DNA from: Arcuatula senhousia
Taxonomy: Eukaryota; Mollusca; Bivalvia; Mytilida; Mytilidae
NCBI GenBank assembly: GCA_963971305.1
Contig: OZ020307.1
Location: forward strand, 51,953,702-52,017,701
DNA length: 64,000 nt
Direction of reading: 5' to 3'
Below, one piece after another: positions 30,190 to 41,469 of this stretch. The position numbers and the translations under genes are program-made. The first letter of the stretch is position 1. The number at the start of each line of letters is the position of its first letter. The notes under the pieces were generated by a model. It made no database searches, was not told the origin of the DNA, and was given only the letters and a program-made list of their open reading frames with translations.

Positions 30190-30250
30190 TTCAAATGATG
30201 CTGCTGAGAGGTTACTCCTTGAAATATCGATATACTGTATACCTGTTATT
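30190..30250 (+). ncRNA. Decayed hammerhead motif (family H1), tandem partner a
   Basis: ATGCTG-CTGA with three core bases missing, then stem II GAGGTTACTCCTT, GAA and a perfect stem III ATATCGATAT. It starts 329 bp before partner b, with the retrozyme-like spacer between them. Confidence 0.5.
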
Positions 30251-30518
30251 GATAGTTCTATTTTGAAACCGCTCGATTAGGTCCTCGAGGATAATCACAA
30301 GCTTTGTCGTCTGACACGAATTGTCCATTTATTTTTATTTTTTTATCATTGAAATTACCAATTATTAAATTCAAAACTGTATAAAACACCAGGTGTCTTT
30401 TCCTCTATTGTACATGGTCGATATCCTCGGTGCCGGGATTAGGTTTCCCTGTTTGAACAAATTAGTTTGGAATGCTTTTCGTTCATTACTTTTTATTCTT
30501 GATCTTGTAATTTTTTTA

Positions 30519-30577
30519 TTCAAATGCTGCTGTTACTCCTTGAAATATCAATACACAGCATAACCAAATTAAACAAA
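30519..30577 (+). ncRNA. Decayed hammerhead motif (family H1), tandem partner b
   Basis: TTCAAATGCTGCTG then a deletion, TTACTCCTTGAAATATC, ending CAGCATAACCAAATTAA as in the intact copy at 41773. Probably inactive. Confidence 0.5.
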
Positions 30578-30579
30578 TT

Positions 30580-31065
30580 AATGTTTTATCACACAAGTGC
30601 AACCTATTAAATGACTTCCAATTTTCTTTTGCTGCTTTAGAAACCCTTGAAAAACTACCACGTTTCCCATGCATTCATTTCCTCAGGTAAAGTCAATTTC
30701 TGTTAAAAACGGTATCTTTTGAGTTCTACCAGTTCAGAAAACTTAGAATATCTATGTAAAAGGGAATACAAACTTAATTACATGCTTCTCCCAAATTGCA
30801 TTTTCCTAAAGTTTTTTTTCTTTTTTGGTTTGGTAGCTTTAATTTATTGGTGTCTTGAACCGTTCCTGAACTAAAATTACCATTTTTTTACGCTTTTTGT
30901 GAACAATGGAGTCATTGGATAATAACTGTGTCTGTATTAAATGTTGAATAAAGTAAGTGCTAAAAAGTGACAGCTTGTTATTTTAAAGTTTCTTTTATAC
31001 GAGTAAGAACCAGGGACTTGAATGTTAACAAAATAAAGTTTTTAAGCGGGTGTCAAAAATGATTA
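30580..31065. repeat. S block, copy 2
   Basis: AAGTGCAACCTATTAAATGACTTCC, AAAACTACCACG, AGTTCAGAAAACTTAG, GCATTTTCC, TTGGTGTCTTGAACCGTTCC, CATTGGATAATAACTGTGTC, AAGTGCTAAAAAGTGACAGC, in the order of copy 1. Confidence 0.6.
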
Positions 31066-31112
31066 ATTTGGTAAAGCGAAGTTTCGGGAGAAACGTCCCA
31101 CCAGCAGCATTT
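31066..31112 (-). ncRNA. Decayed hammerhead motif (family H1)
   Basis: Minus strand: AATGCTG-CTGGTGG-GACGTTTCTCCC-GAAAC...TTTACCAAATTA. The CTGATGA core is mutated at two positions. Confidence 0.4.
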
Positions 31113-31876
31113 TTATTTAATAAATACTTGATCACTGTTTACTTGAAAGGCAAAAACTAAACCGAAAGTATCAATCGTATGGAAGTAAGTCTTAAAATAA
31201 AAGGTGGGCGATAAAGTGTTAACATCGAGATAATTCTATCACTGACAGGGAATTTCAAGGATTTGGGAGACCGTACATTATTGAAATGCATGCAGTGAAA
31301 CAAAACTACAAATGAGCATGACGACTTTGATCACATGGAAATGAAATGGTGAAGATAAGGAAGTACAAAAAAAAACCATTCTATTGGCTTATATATCATC
31401 AACTTTAAAAGTCAAATGTCAAAAGTTGAAAGTGAAAGCAAAGCAAAATAAAAGTTAAAAGCTACGGAAATTCAGATGCTCCTCGATTTTGTCGGTGGTT
31501 GAAACAAGCTGTCCCCTTTAAAAAGAATTACAGTAGAACCCCACGAGTGTCTTTTGAATAAAGATATTTAAGAGCATGATCATGGTTACTTGACCTTCAT
31601 ACATTTATTTTCATCGCAGTTGTGAAAGAAAGGGAAACATGCAAAAAGAAGCATACTAGTATTCGAGTCCATCAAACAAAGTAAAAATCAGAAGGTAGCG
31701 ACACAAGAATAGAGCTAAAAATCAGAAAACAGCGCCACTGAAGAAACCGACCCCCAATCAATGTCACACTACTGAGTGACATTGATCAGTAAAATTGATG
31801 TAATGAGTGTCTTTTTTGGAATTTTTGACGAGAAAACGATCAAAATAGATACAGATTGATGATTTTACCCAATTAT

Positions 31877-32568
31877 TAGCTCACCTGACCCGAAGGGTCA
31901 AGTGAGCTATTGTCATCGCCACCCGTCCATTGTCCGTCCGTCGTCCGTCGTCCGTACGTTACTTTTTCAAAAATCTTCTTCCCTGAAACCACTGAATGGA
32001 ATTTTTCAAAACTTGGTCCAAGTATTAATCAGGGCATGATGTTTAAAAATTGTGTTCGGCTTTATGATTTGATAACAAACATGGTCGCTGTTACTAAAAA
32101 TAGAACATATGGTAAAATCTCATTCAAAGACTTATAACTTAAAATCTAGAACAGATAGAAAAAATCTGAAGGATCTTATGCTCTTCAGAATCAAAAGCTC
32201 TACAAAAGTCTATTAGGTCGAAGTTGTCAGATGACCCCTAAAAGGGGTTATGACCCTTTTGAGGTAAAAAATAGCGTTTTTTCATGTTTTTGCCCTATAG
32301 AATGAAAACTATCGCAGAAAGAGAAAAGCTGTTGCCTGCTAAAATGTTCAGCTCATTAAGCTCTACAAAAGTTTCCATTGGGTCGAAGTTGTCAGATGAC
32401 CCCTAATTGGGGTTATGGCCCTTTTAAGGTCAAAAATAGCTTTTTTCATGTATTTGCCCCAAAGAATAAAAACTATTGCAGATAGAGAAAAGGTGTTGCT
32501 TGCTTAAATTTTCAGCTCATTAAGCTCTACAAAAGTCTCCATTGGGTTGAAGCTGTCAGATGACCCCT
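31877..32568 (+). mobile_element. GCTCACCTGG-family element, copy 2
   Basis: 5' hairpin AGCTCACCTGACCC, loop GAA, GGGTCAAGTGAGCT (31879-31909), then ATTGTCATCGCC and CGTCCGTCGTCCGTCGTCCGT. The body has three lines of about 160 bp with AGCTCTACAAAAGT and GTTGTCAGATGACCCCTA, so it is internally repetitive. The 3' end is replaced by a LINE tail. Confidence 0.6.
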
Positions 32569-32569
32569 A

Positions 32570-32845
32570 GATGTTGTTTTACGTTATTTATTTATTTATC
32601 TATGTCATCATAATTAGTTTAAATATTTTAGTTTGTTCTTTATCACTAGTTTTTTTGTTTTAATGTGCTCTTTTTAGTTGGTATTTTTATCTAATCATAC
32701 TTTTTGTTTTATCGACGGTCTTTTGACTTTGTTTTATACTGAATTTTTAGTTATAAATCACAACTTGTTTATGTACCGATTATGGCTGAAATATCACCGA
32801 CGGGACATGAAGCAAACAACAATCAATCAATCAATCAATCTAGTT
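32570..32845 (+). mobile_element. 5'-truncated LINE tail with (CAAT)n end
   Basis: TTATGGCTGAAATATCACCG, GACATGAAGCAAACAACAAT, then CAATCAATCAATCAATC. A 3' tail made of a short microsatellite after such a segment is typical of several mollusc LINE families. No RT sequence remains. Confidence 0.5.
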
Positions 32846-33607
32846 TGTCTATGCTTAGTAGGGAATAGACTAAAACGGTTCCTTTATCTCGGAATCAAAT
32901 TGGTGTTAAAACCATTTCGATATTTTTTTCTGTTTGGACTTTGTGTTTCATTGCAGATTTTTGACAACCTGATTTCATGTAAAAGATATTTTTTTGTCTT
33001 GTTAAAATTATACTGTTTTCAATTTTCAAATTGTCTACATTTCTACAATGTTATTTTTGTATCAAATATTGTTTTTCGATGAAAATTGTTTAATCTTTAA
33101 AATACCTCTATAATTGTGTTATCACTTTCAGTTCTATTTTTTATTGTTTGGGCTCATGATCTTTTAATGACATTGAAATGATTTCATATAATAACCATTG
33201 CGGACGTGAAGGACATACGCATCATAATTCTGTTGCATTTGAAAAAAAGAAGTAAACAACATGACAACCATTTGTAAAAAGAAGTAGAGGAACCAATTGG
33301 ACATCAGAATGTCAAAAAGTCCAAAAGGATAGAGACAAAACCAGTAAACACTAAAGAACAGGATAAAAAAAAACTGAATAGCAATCAACAATATACATGT
33401 ATTAGTAAACAATATTTCAACCGAATACTAAGAACACATCCAACTAAAAATAAGTAAACCAATTCTTTTAAAATGTCAGGCGAACAATGCTTTTATAAAA
33501 CTTTATGATTGCATTGATATGAAATAAATGATATGCCATGACTTCGTTTTTAAGATACGGTTTCGTCAACATTGCCTTTATTTGAAAATAGCAAAAGAAT
33601 GTAACAA

Positions 33608-33897
33608 AGGGGGCAACCATTTGATTTTTAGGGGGGGCTACATGTATGGATATTTTCTTTGCCCTGCCTTTTTATTTTTGGGAAAAGTTGAGCCTGGATT
33701 TTTTGGCGCGCTTGCGCGCGAAATTTCATTTTTAATTTTTAGAGCAACTATAAAAATTTTAGCCAAAAATACCATCCTGCCTTTTTTTTACTCAAAGTCC
33801 TGTCCTGCTTCTTTATTTCTGGATTTTTGCCATCCTGCCTTCTTATTTCAAATATCACCATAGCCCCCCCCCTAAAAATCAAATGGTCGCTCCCTAG
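33608..33897. mobile_element. G-run terminal-inverted-repeat element, copy 2
   Basis: Left CAACCATTTGATTTTTAGGG (G run) mirrors right CCCTAAAAATCAAATGGTCG. The interior is pyrimidine-rich with CATCCTGCCTTTTTTT and CTGTCCTGCTTCTTTATTTC. The 111-codon frame across it (33528-33863) is not conserved as protein in the other copies. Confidence 0.65.
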
Positions 33898-33949
33898 AAC
33901 TAACGTTGCGTCTCACAACTTTCAAATAGACAAGTAATTTTAATCGGTA

Positions 33950-34240
33950 ACTTCATTTTTAACGTATGGTTTTGGCTTCTTTAAACTCTGTACGAAAATA
34001 TAAAGTCAGTTAATGCAAGTTCCTAATGTAAAAGACTAAACCTTGTAGTGATTGACAGTGGACAGCTCGAGCCGGAGTTAAACACCATTTGTGCATAGAA
34101 ATATTTACTTAGTATGCCATGTGAAAGTCTTGAAAGGATTGTTTAATTGGTCAATTTGAAGTACAGATAAGTAATGACTTCTTGATAACTATCAACAGGA
34201 CGTACTTATGCACCGGGAATAGATTTAAAGGTAAACCATT
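33950..34240 (+). repeat. Q cassette, copy 3 (decayed)
   Basis: AATGCAAGTTCC, GGACAGCTCGAGCCGGAG, GTGAAAGTCTTGAAAGGATT, AAGTACAG|ATAAGT (splice donor base lost), then GATTTAAAGGTAAAC as in copy 1. Homology to copy 1 continues with interruptions to about 34800 (ATATTGGATATCG, AAGCTGTCTTAC, TTGGTCGTCAAT). Confidence 0.45.
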
Positions 34241-34865
34241 TCTTTACTCTTTTATTTGTATTAGAAAAAAAAGGTTCTAATGCTATATTTGATTTTTTTC
34301 TTCAAGTAATGTTGTTTTATTATAGAAAAATATCTTAATGAAAAAGCTCTGAAAAAAAATAGACTAAAAAGTCCGTGATTTTTGTCTTGAGTGTTTGTTT
34401 TTTCAATGAACGAAATTTATGCCGGATATTTGGACATATAAATGAGACACATAAAACAGGACAAGACGTCTTTTTCAGTCGACAATATTCGATAGTTTCA
34501 TTGGCCCATTCTTTTTTTTTCGACACAAAGGACAGTGGGTCCATGACACGGATCTTTGGTGTTTGTTTACCCGTGGTCCATTTAAATTAAAATTCTAAAT
34601 TGAATGAAAATATTGGATATCGGTGTCAAGCTGTCTTACCTGCTGATTAATACGCGTGAAATAGGGACTTTAATCTTTTCTGTTGAAAATGCTCTTTAAA
34701 ATTATTTTCATCTATGTTTTGGTCGTCAATAGTACCTTTTCTATAGATGCTTTTATCTTTCTTCTTCTTTTCTGCCGTAGATCTGTTATCGGTTATCATG
34801 TAATTTCATAGAATGTAATGTACACTAATTTGAAAATACTTTACTTCACAAAATCGACATTTCCT

Positions 34866-34930
34866 GATCGGGACTCGAATCCGGGACCTCTAGATTTACA
34901 GTCAGGCGCTCTTCGAAGTAATCCACTTGT
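34866..34930 (-). repeat. tRNA-like or SINE-derived segment
   Basis: Minus strand GACTGTAAATCTAGAGGTCC and GGATTCGAGTCCCG resemble the anticodon-arm and T-arm of a tRNA (Tyr-like), but the 5' half does not fold into a D-arm. Treated as a SINE or tRNA pseudogene. Confidence 0.35.
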
Positions 34931-35182
34931 TCAGGGAAAAAGGCTGGCTATTTAAATCCACTAGGAAGGGGAGCAACCCCGTTACACTTCCCCCTCCTCA
35001 AGAGTCTTCATACCTTCATGTATGACTCTTAACACAACTAACCCTGGTTAGTTTTCCTATTCTTACCATCGTGGTTTTTTTAGTTGGGTTCTACCTCTGA
35101 ACCAAAGAATTACTTGCCTTGTTCAGGGATAAAGGCTGGCTATTTTAATCTACTAGGAAGGAGAGCAACCCCGTTACACTTT
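34928..35182 (+). repeat. Pair of about 65-bp direct repeats
   Basis: CTTGTTCAGGGA(A/T)AAAGGCTGGCTATTT...CTACTAGGAAGG.GAGCAACCCCGTTACACTT occurs at 34928-34990 and again at 35117-35182, about 190 bp apart. The interval includes CCCCCTCCTCAAGAGTC. It could be the ends of a small LTR-like or SINE-dimer element. Confidence 0.5.
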
Positions 35183-35209
35183 AATCTGATAATGTACGGT
35201 ACGAAAGCG

Positions 35210-35277
35210 TATTAGGGCCATGTTTTATTTTTTCTTTTCTTATAAATTGTACAATTTAATGAAACATGGCCCTAATA
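35210..35277. repeat. 68-bp foldback with perfect 16-bp arms
   Basis: TATTAGGGCCATGTTT (35210-35225) is the exact reverse complement of AAACATGGCCCTAATA (35262-35277). Confidence 0.8.
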
Positions 35278-35299
35278 GGCTTCTGCAGTAATGATAACT

Positions 35300-37050
35300 G
35301 GAAGATATTGACTTTTTTTGTCGAAACGAGCGGATTTCAATCATGAACTCAACTTACATAATGCCCATAGACATAAAAAAAAACACGATCTCAACCTCAG
35401 AAGAAGAAATCGGGCGAAGAGGAATTCCGGGATAAGTTAATTAATACCTGTTCTAGCTACAGTAAATCAGCCTATTTCCACTACAAAATCCCTTGTGTAA
35501 TGAAAGATAAGAATATCCTATTTCATAATCACATTCATGACATTATATAAAATTTCAAAAGGAACAATCTATAGCAAATCTTGCTGAGTGGTTATCAACC
35601 ACAGTAAATAATTTAAGAAGACTTAAAAAAGTGCAAACAGTGCAAAATGTTTTATTTGAGTACTTTGTCAAAGGCACATGCCACCTTTATATATTTCAAA
35701 TCTTGTTTGATTAGCCTCACAGATATCTAATAAAAAAGTAAATTAAACTTATGGTTGATTTTTCACATTTCACATTACAAGGTATTACAACATTTGTAGA
35801 ATAACGTATCAACCATGTTCATGACAAGGACTATCCTTGAAGTAATAAAAAATCCGTGATACTTCCTAAATATATGCTATTAGAGATTTCAAGCTTGGAA
35901 TATGCAAACTAATTCACAAATAAAATAAGCCTTATTTGCACATTGACTTTTGGGTCCTGGGTTTTAATTTTGTTTTACTTTTTTTCATTTCAGCATTTAT
36001 TTGTTTTCCAAATTAACTTAAGTTCTGGTTGACTGATTGCTATGAAATTTTACAATAATTTTCCTTACCAATAAATAATTGATTGGCATGATTTTGGAGG
36101 TGTCACCTTTTTTCGTTGAGAAATTACGGACCAAAAACCAGCAAAAATCCAACTTTTTTTTTTATTTATGGTCCGATTTTGAAAATTTGTTTTGCAAACT
36201 AATTTTTGTCATATATTGGATACAGAATAGAGGATAAATATATTCTTTGCTCCGCCTTTTCTGTTTAGCAATTAGGGGGGCGAAAGGGGGAAATTGAAAT
36301 TTATATTTTTGTCTGATTTTTGTGTGTGTTTCTTTTTATATTCTTGTTAGATATGAGGATCTGAATATTTTAATTTCTAAATATTCATTGTCAGTATGTA
36401 AAGTGGGCTGCATGTGACAAATATTCATTGTCAGTCCACCATAGGATGCAGGTGTCAACAACTATTAATTATCCATATTGGGTCTAGAACGTATAGTGTT
36501 AAACGTTTTGCCGTGCAACGCAGGGTCAAACATCGATTAGTCTTTTTTATTATGTCATGACAAAAAAGTTTAACAAAAAAGTGTGTTTGTCATAGAAAAT
36601 GGATTCAATCATAGCCGAATAGAATTGAAGATTGTCATAGCAAAAATCTATTTCTACTGATGAAGGTCATATCAGTGATTATCGATAATTAATTATTTTG
36701 TCTTATTCTGAAGCATAGAATACTAGTTATGCTAGAATTGTCCCAGTTTAAAAGTTACTTAGATTGCACTGAAAACAAACCCAACACTTTAAGCATTTAT
36801 TCAGTCATTTCTGATTATTTCCCTAAGTTTGTCTAGGTATGCTTCTTTTGGGTCTCGTTTCATAAGCAAACATCTTTCTTTAAGAACACATAGAGAAATT
36901 GACATACACGCTGACGATTAACGTTCGTGTCGGGTACTCATTTACCTGTACGCTATAGATGTATATATAATCATGTTTGCGAAAGCTCACAGAAATGTAA
37001 AAGAAGCAAATACATTCCAATGTGGCATTTGAATGATTCAGCTATGCAAT
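35300..37050. other. Gene-free stretch
   Basis: AT-rich. A 16-bp direct duplication AATATTCATTGTCAGT occurs near 36380 and 36420. No ORF with a recognisable domain. Confidence 0.35.
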
Positions 37051-37059
37051 TTCAAGCAA

Positions 37060-37664
37060 GTCAATTGCTCCAAAAGTGTAAGCAGTTCCTACTTGTTGCA
37101 AAAAAAACCCCATCAAATATAGAATCAGTGTGGAATCATATAAGAAAAAATCCCAATTAGATAACTTTAAATTTACTTTATTGCACGCAAAACATCGAAT
37201 GTAACAAAGAAACCCGCGAACAGCTTACAACTACCACGTATTTAATGCATTCATTTACTTCGATACTTTCTTTAAAAAGAGATATCTTTTCAGTCTTACA
37301 AATTCAGAACCATTTGAATATCTAGTATGTTCAATGGAAAACAAAACTTCTAATTGTTGCAAGTTGTCTCTCAGATTGCATTTTCTCTATAATTATTTCC
37401 TTTCTGGATTGACAGCTACTAGTATTATTTATATTGTGTCTTAAACCGTTCTTGGGGCTTAAATAACAGAATTTTCCGCCTTAGTAAACAACAGACATTG
37501 TATAATAACAGTGTCTGTGTCAGAGATAAACCTATGGTGTAAGTGCTGAAAAGTAAAAACTTCCTGTAACGACGATTCTTGTGAAAGAATATATGAAAAA
37601 AAAACCAGAATGATCACCAACTACAAAATTCCAAACAGCGAGCCAATAAACAGTTAATTTGGTT
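37060..37664. repeat. S block, copy 3
   Basis: CAGTTCCTACTTGTTGCAAAA, CATCGAATGTAACAAAGAAACC, CAACTACCACGT, CTTACAAATTCAGAACC, TCTAATTGTTGCAAG, AATTATTTCCTTTCTGGATTGACAG, GTGTCTTAAACCGTTCTTGG, ATAATAACAGTGTCTGTG, AAGTGCTGAAAAGT, in the same order as copies 1, 2 and 4. Confidence 0.6.
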
Positions 37665-37715
37665 ATGCGGTATATGCATATTTCAGACGTGACCTCTCAC
37701 CAGCAGTTTACATTT
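37665..37715 (-). ncRNA. Decayed hammerhead motif (family H1)
   Basis: Minus strand: CTGGTGA core (one change from CTGATGA), GAGGTCACGTCT, GAA, ATATGCATAT stem III, then CGCATAACCAAATTAA. A further remnant lies at about 38205-38245. Confidence 0.45.
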
Positions 37716-38659
37716 TTCTTAGATATGGTGTACATGTACTTGTATATGGAATTATATCTTATGAGTACTTTTCTTCATTAATATTAACATCTTGATTTAT
37801 GTTAATTCTAAAACCTAAGGTCCAACTCCCTCCATCGTAGTTTGTCCATTGATATATTATATTTAGTATTATCAAGTATTTGGATTTCATTCAGTTTTAT
37901 GTATTTTCAACACTAATTTCCTATTAATATAAGTCCGAAATGGCTTTGCAGCTCATTAAAATTAATTTTAGTTGGAGTTTACATATGTGTTAAAGTCTCA
38001 TGTTATCCTTTTAGAAAATACAAATTAAAATAATAAGAATATAAAATGTAAAAAAGAGAAGAACTCATGTTAAAAAAATCATCAAAAGAATACCAAATGA
38101 AACACTGCTGATATTGACCATTGACATTACAATAATGATAGACAGTAAAAAACTGGTCAATCTACATTTATTTTAACTCGTCTCACTTTTATCTTAATAA
38201 TTACAAATAATGCATATGTGACCTCCCATCAACAGCATTTATATCAACATAATCGTAAGGCCGAAACTGAACTAGATTATCGAAATAGATCTAGAAGAAC
38301 TCATACTCAAAATTTCGAACAATCCCCGAATTTGTCGACCATATGCATATCAAGCATAGAGGGAACAGAATTTTGCACAATTTTCCTAAGATTGATATGC
38401 AATGTACAAAAATAAATACATGTAAAAAGCACCAAAAAAAAAAAAAACATTGCTAGTAAATATTTGCCCCACTAATATTCTAAAATTTCTTCAATGTATT
38501 AAGACACAAAATATATTTTTAGAAGCAATATCGCTAACAATATTAATATTCACGCCGATCCTGCAATTTTGACTGACAAGCATATCCGGCAAAAGAAAAA
38601 AAAAATCAATATCAGCATTAGGCAATTTTTTCGCGGGAACTTGTCGTAGAGCTCTAAAA

Positions 38660-38715
38660 TCTTCGTGTCCGCTACGAGCTGTGCTCGCTATTATTATACT
38701 ATTCTTCTAGACATA
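38660..38715 (+). repeat. Terminal hairpin remnant followed by TATTATTAT
   Basis: CGAGC-TGT-GCTCG (38675-38687) followed by CTATTATTATACTATTCTTC resembles the 3' ends of the nested hairpin elements. The rest of the element was not traced. Confidence 0.35.
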
Positions 38716-38989
38716 GGAACGAAAGATATAGACGATAATGGATGATGTAATTGTCCTTATCAAAACTTATAATTATCAAAGTAGTAGACAAGTACCAAAC
38801 GGATATTCAAAATTTGAAAAGGACAAGCTGAATCAGTTGACATAAACAGAAAATATATTGTACTATTGTAGAAATTGTTACTAAACTTAAGCATTTAAAT
38901 TGCGTCAGTCTAGAATTAAATACGCTAAATTTCTAGGCTCATTAAGGAAAAAAAAGCATTCAGACTTCTCATTTTCACATGTTCCCAAT

Positions 38990-39095
38990 AATTATTTCCT
39001 TTCTGGATTTCTGAATGACAGCTATCATTATTATTGAGTCATTTATGTGTAACTTAAGCTTCAATTACGAGACTGTTTTCCGGTAAAGTTAGGTA
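38990..39095. repeat. S block fragment
   Basis: AATTATTTCCTTTCTGGATT...GACAGCTATCATTATTATTGAG...AGCTTCAATTACGAGACTGTTTTCCGG. Closely related pieces lie at 43190-43280 and 46540-46635. Confidence 0.5.
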
Positions 39096-39478
39096 TCCCC
39101 CGTATTACAGCCAGAGTTAACATTAAAGTATGTCTCGCCTGCCGGCACCATTGGAAATATATTCTTTGTTTGTTACCCCTTGTTTTCTTATATTTATCAA
39201 CTACTATGAAACATCACAATTGAATTCCGTCAGAACTGAAATAGCAAGGAAAGCTTTTAAAGTTGCTCAGATGAAAACTGAAAATAAAAGTGAGGATGCA
39301 TCTGTAACACTCTAGCTTTGATCCAAAATAGAAGTAAGTTGCATTTACCTAGGACTTCATGTTCTTAATATATGAAGGTGTTCATAACTTTGTATATATA
39401 AAACATTTTGGAAATAAAATTGTTGAAGCAAGATTATGCCACTGTCGCTGTAATATTGCTGCATTCAAATTAATGAGC

Positions 39479-39583
39479 CACAAAAAATCTTAAGATTCAA
39501 AATTATCTTAAGTGTAAATTTCCCAAATTCTGATTGGCTAAAATCTACACTTCAAATTGATTTTACTCTTAAGATTTTTTGTG
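39479..39583. mobile_element. 105-bp MITE-like foldback
   Basis: CACAAAAAATCTTAAG (39479-39494) pairs exactly with CTTAAGATTTTTTGTG (39568-39583). Inner segments AAGTGTAAATTT and AAATCTACACTT pair as well, so nearly the whole element folds. Confidence 0.7.
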
Positions 39584-41469
39584 AAAAGGGCTGAATAATA
39601 TTACCGGATAGTGCTACAAACAAAATAAAATAAAGAGAAATATCAAACTTGTTAGCTAAGTCAAATGATCGATACACGCGACACACGCAGTACGAGGAAA
39701 TAACTTTGGATAGAGGGATTTCAGTGGAAGTTTATTGACTAAAACCCTGGCGCCTTTTCTCCAAGCAACGGTGACCGACTGTCACCAAGTGGTTTTATCA
39801 TAGCGGGTTTAAATAAAAACGATAAAAAGACAGCCTTAATTTGAATTTGCATTTGGTTACATCTGAAAGACCTTTGACATATTGCATATTCAAAATTTGA
39901 ATCACGAACAAGACAATAAATCAACAGAATACCTGACTAAGAAGGAGGCAAAGAAGAAAATGCATGGTTGTAAAGCAAAGCAAACATGATATTCCAAACA
40001 AACTAATAAATAACAACTAACCTTAAAGTTCTTAAAAACTAACTTGCGATTTAAAAAAAAACATAATATATCATTTATTGATATATGTAAAAACAAATGA
40101 TAAAGACGCAGTATGTGTTAAATAATTAAAGAGACACTCGTCGTTGATAGAGGTGTGACATTTCTCCAGTCTAGCATTTATGATTGATTCTTTTATTAGA
40201 CTGTCTTGTGGTTGTTGGAATGAATGAATACAAGGAAATTCCAACTGGGAATTCTTGCTATGATATTATGAATATTGTTTCATGTGGCTTTGTGAGAACC
40301 TCTTGAAGTCTGAGGGGTAATAAGTACAATATTCTTAGTTGCTTCAGTCACATTTTCAGGAGTAAACCAAACTTTAAAAAAAACGATGTTAAAATTTATA
40401 TGATGTCCACTTAACTCGAATATCTGTACTATTTTGTATTTTTTTAATACAATGTACCTGTAGTAAGATATTTTTTTGCTCTGTAATATTAATATAACTT
40501 ATAAAACTTGAAACCGGATATGTTTATGTTTAATATGCCATTAACAACAACATTGTTTATCTTTTATTGGTATGATCATTTTATGGCAACTATAGAGTCC
40601 CCAACGGTTTTTAGTGTTCATTCAGGTTTGGTAACATTAAATTGTTTTGAAATTTTGATTTGAAAACCGACATGACTTGACATGAACCTATTATAATTTT
40701 CCTTTGGAGGGATGGTCATTTAAAAGATATACATTTAGAAGAAAATGCATTTTGATGTATTGAGATGTATACGAGAAAAAATACAGAATACTGACTGTGT
40801 AAATTAAACTCGGATTGGTTAAGCAAAAGCATGTTTGTAGTATTTTTCATCAATAGCATTTTAATTAAAAAAATTGCAAGGGTACATTGAAAACAAAAAA
40901 TACTACAAGATTATGTAAGTTTTAATACCTAATAATGGAGGCCATAAATTGTCATGGTTTAGTTCGAAACGTTCGATAAATTTGAAATAAATCCTTTTCA
41001 AACTTTTATTATCAGCATATTTTTCTGCATTAACCTGTCCCAAACACATTTACACACTTAGAATTCTTTAATTTCAATTATAGTATAACAAGATGCTCGG
41101 AATTTTAAACAGTTTCCTTTTATTACGACATACATTGTAGCCATAAATGAACAACCAAATGGCTTGAACTTTTAAAGAGCAGTTATATAACAAGTGCAAA
41201 CTATAGAATTACTTTGAATTTGTTCATACTGCATGCGTTGAAAACATAAAATGTAGCAAAGAAACCCATCAAAAACATATCACTTATCCGTATATATTTC
41301 AAGATAATTACAAAACACAAATATCTTTTTAGAGTTACCAAACTAAAAACTTCTTTCTCTTTTGTGTTGTACATATTCTCGTTCGTGTTTATTGCCTACA
41401 GGATATCGACTTTTGACATTTGAATAGCCTATTGAAACCTCTTTGGTTCTTTTTATTCCCTTTTTTAGT

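Larger units (their letters stand above)
31764..32930 (+). repeat. P block, copy 4 (split by insertions)
   Basis: GAGTGACATTGAT, ATGAGTGTCTTTT, CAGATTGATGATTTTACCCAATTATT up to 31876, then resumes at about 32846 with GTTTGTCTATGC...GGAATAGACTAAAACGG...CGGAATCAAATT. Everything between is inserted. Confidence 0.55.

Noticed and set aside
32678..33082. 134-codon plus-strand frame
   Set aside because: It runs through a LINE tail with a (CAAT)n microsatellite and into P block sequence, and is not homologous to any domain.
34866..34930. Functional tRNA gene
   Set aside because: T-arm and anticodon-like parts are present but no acceptable D-arm or acceptor stem closes, so it is at most a SINE or pseudogene.
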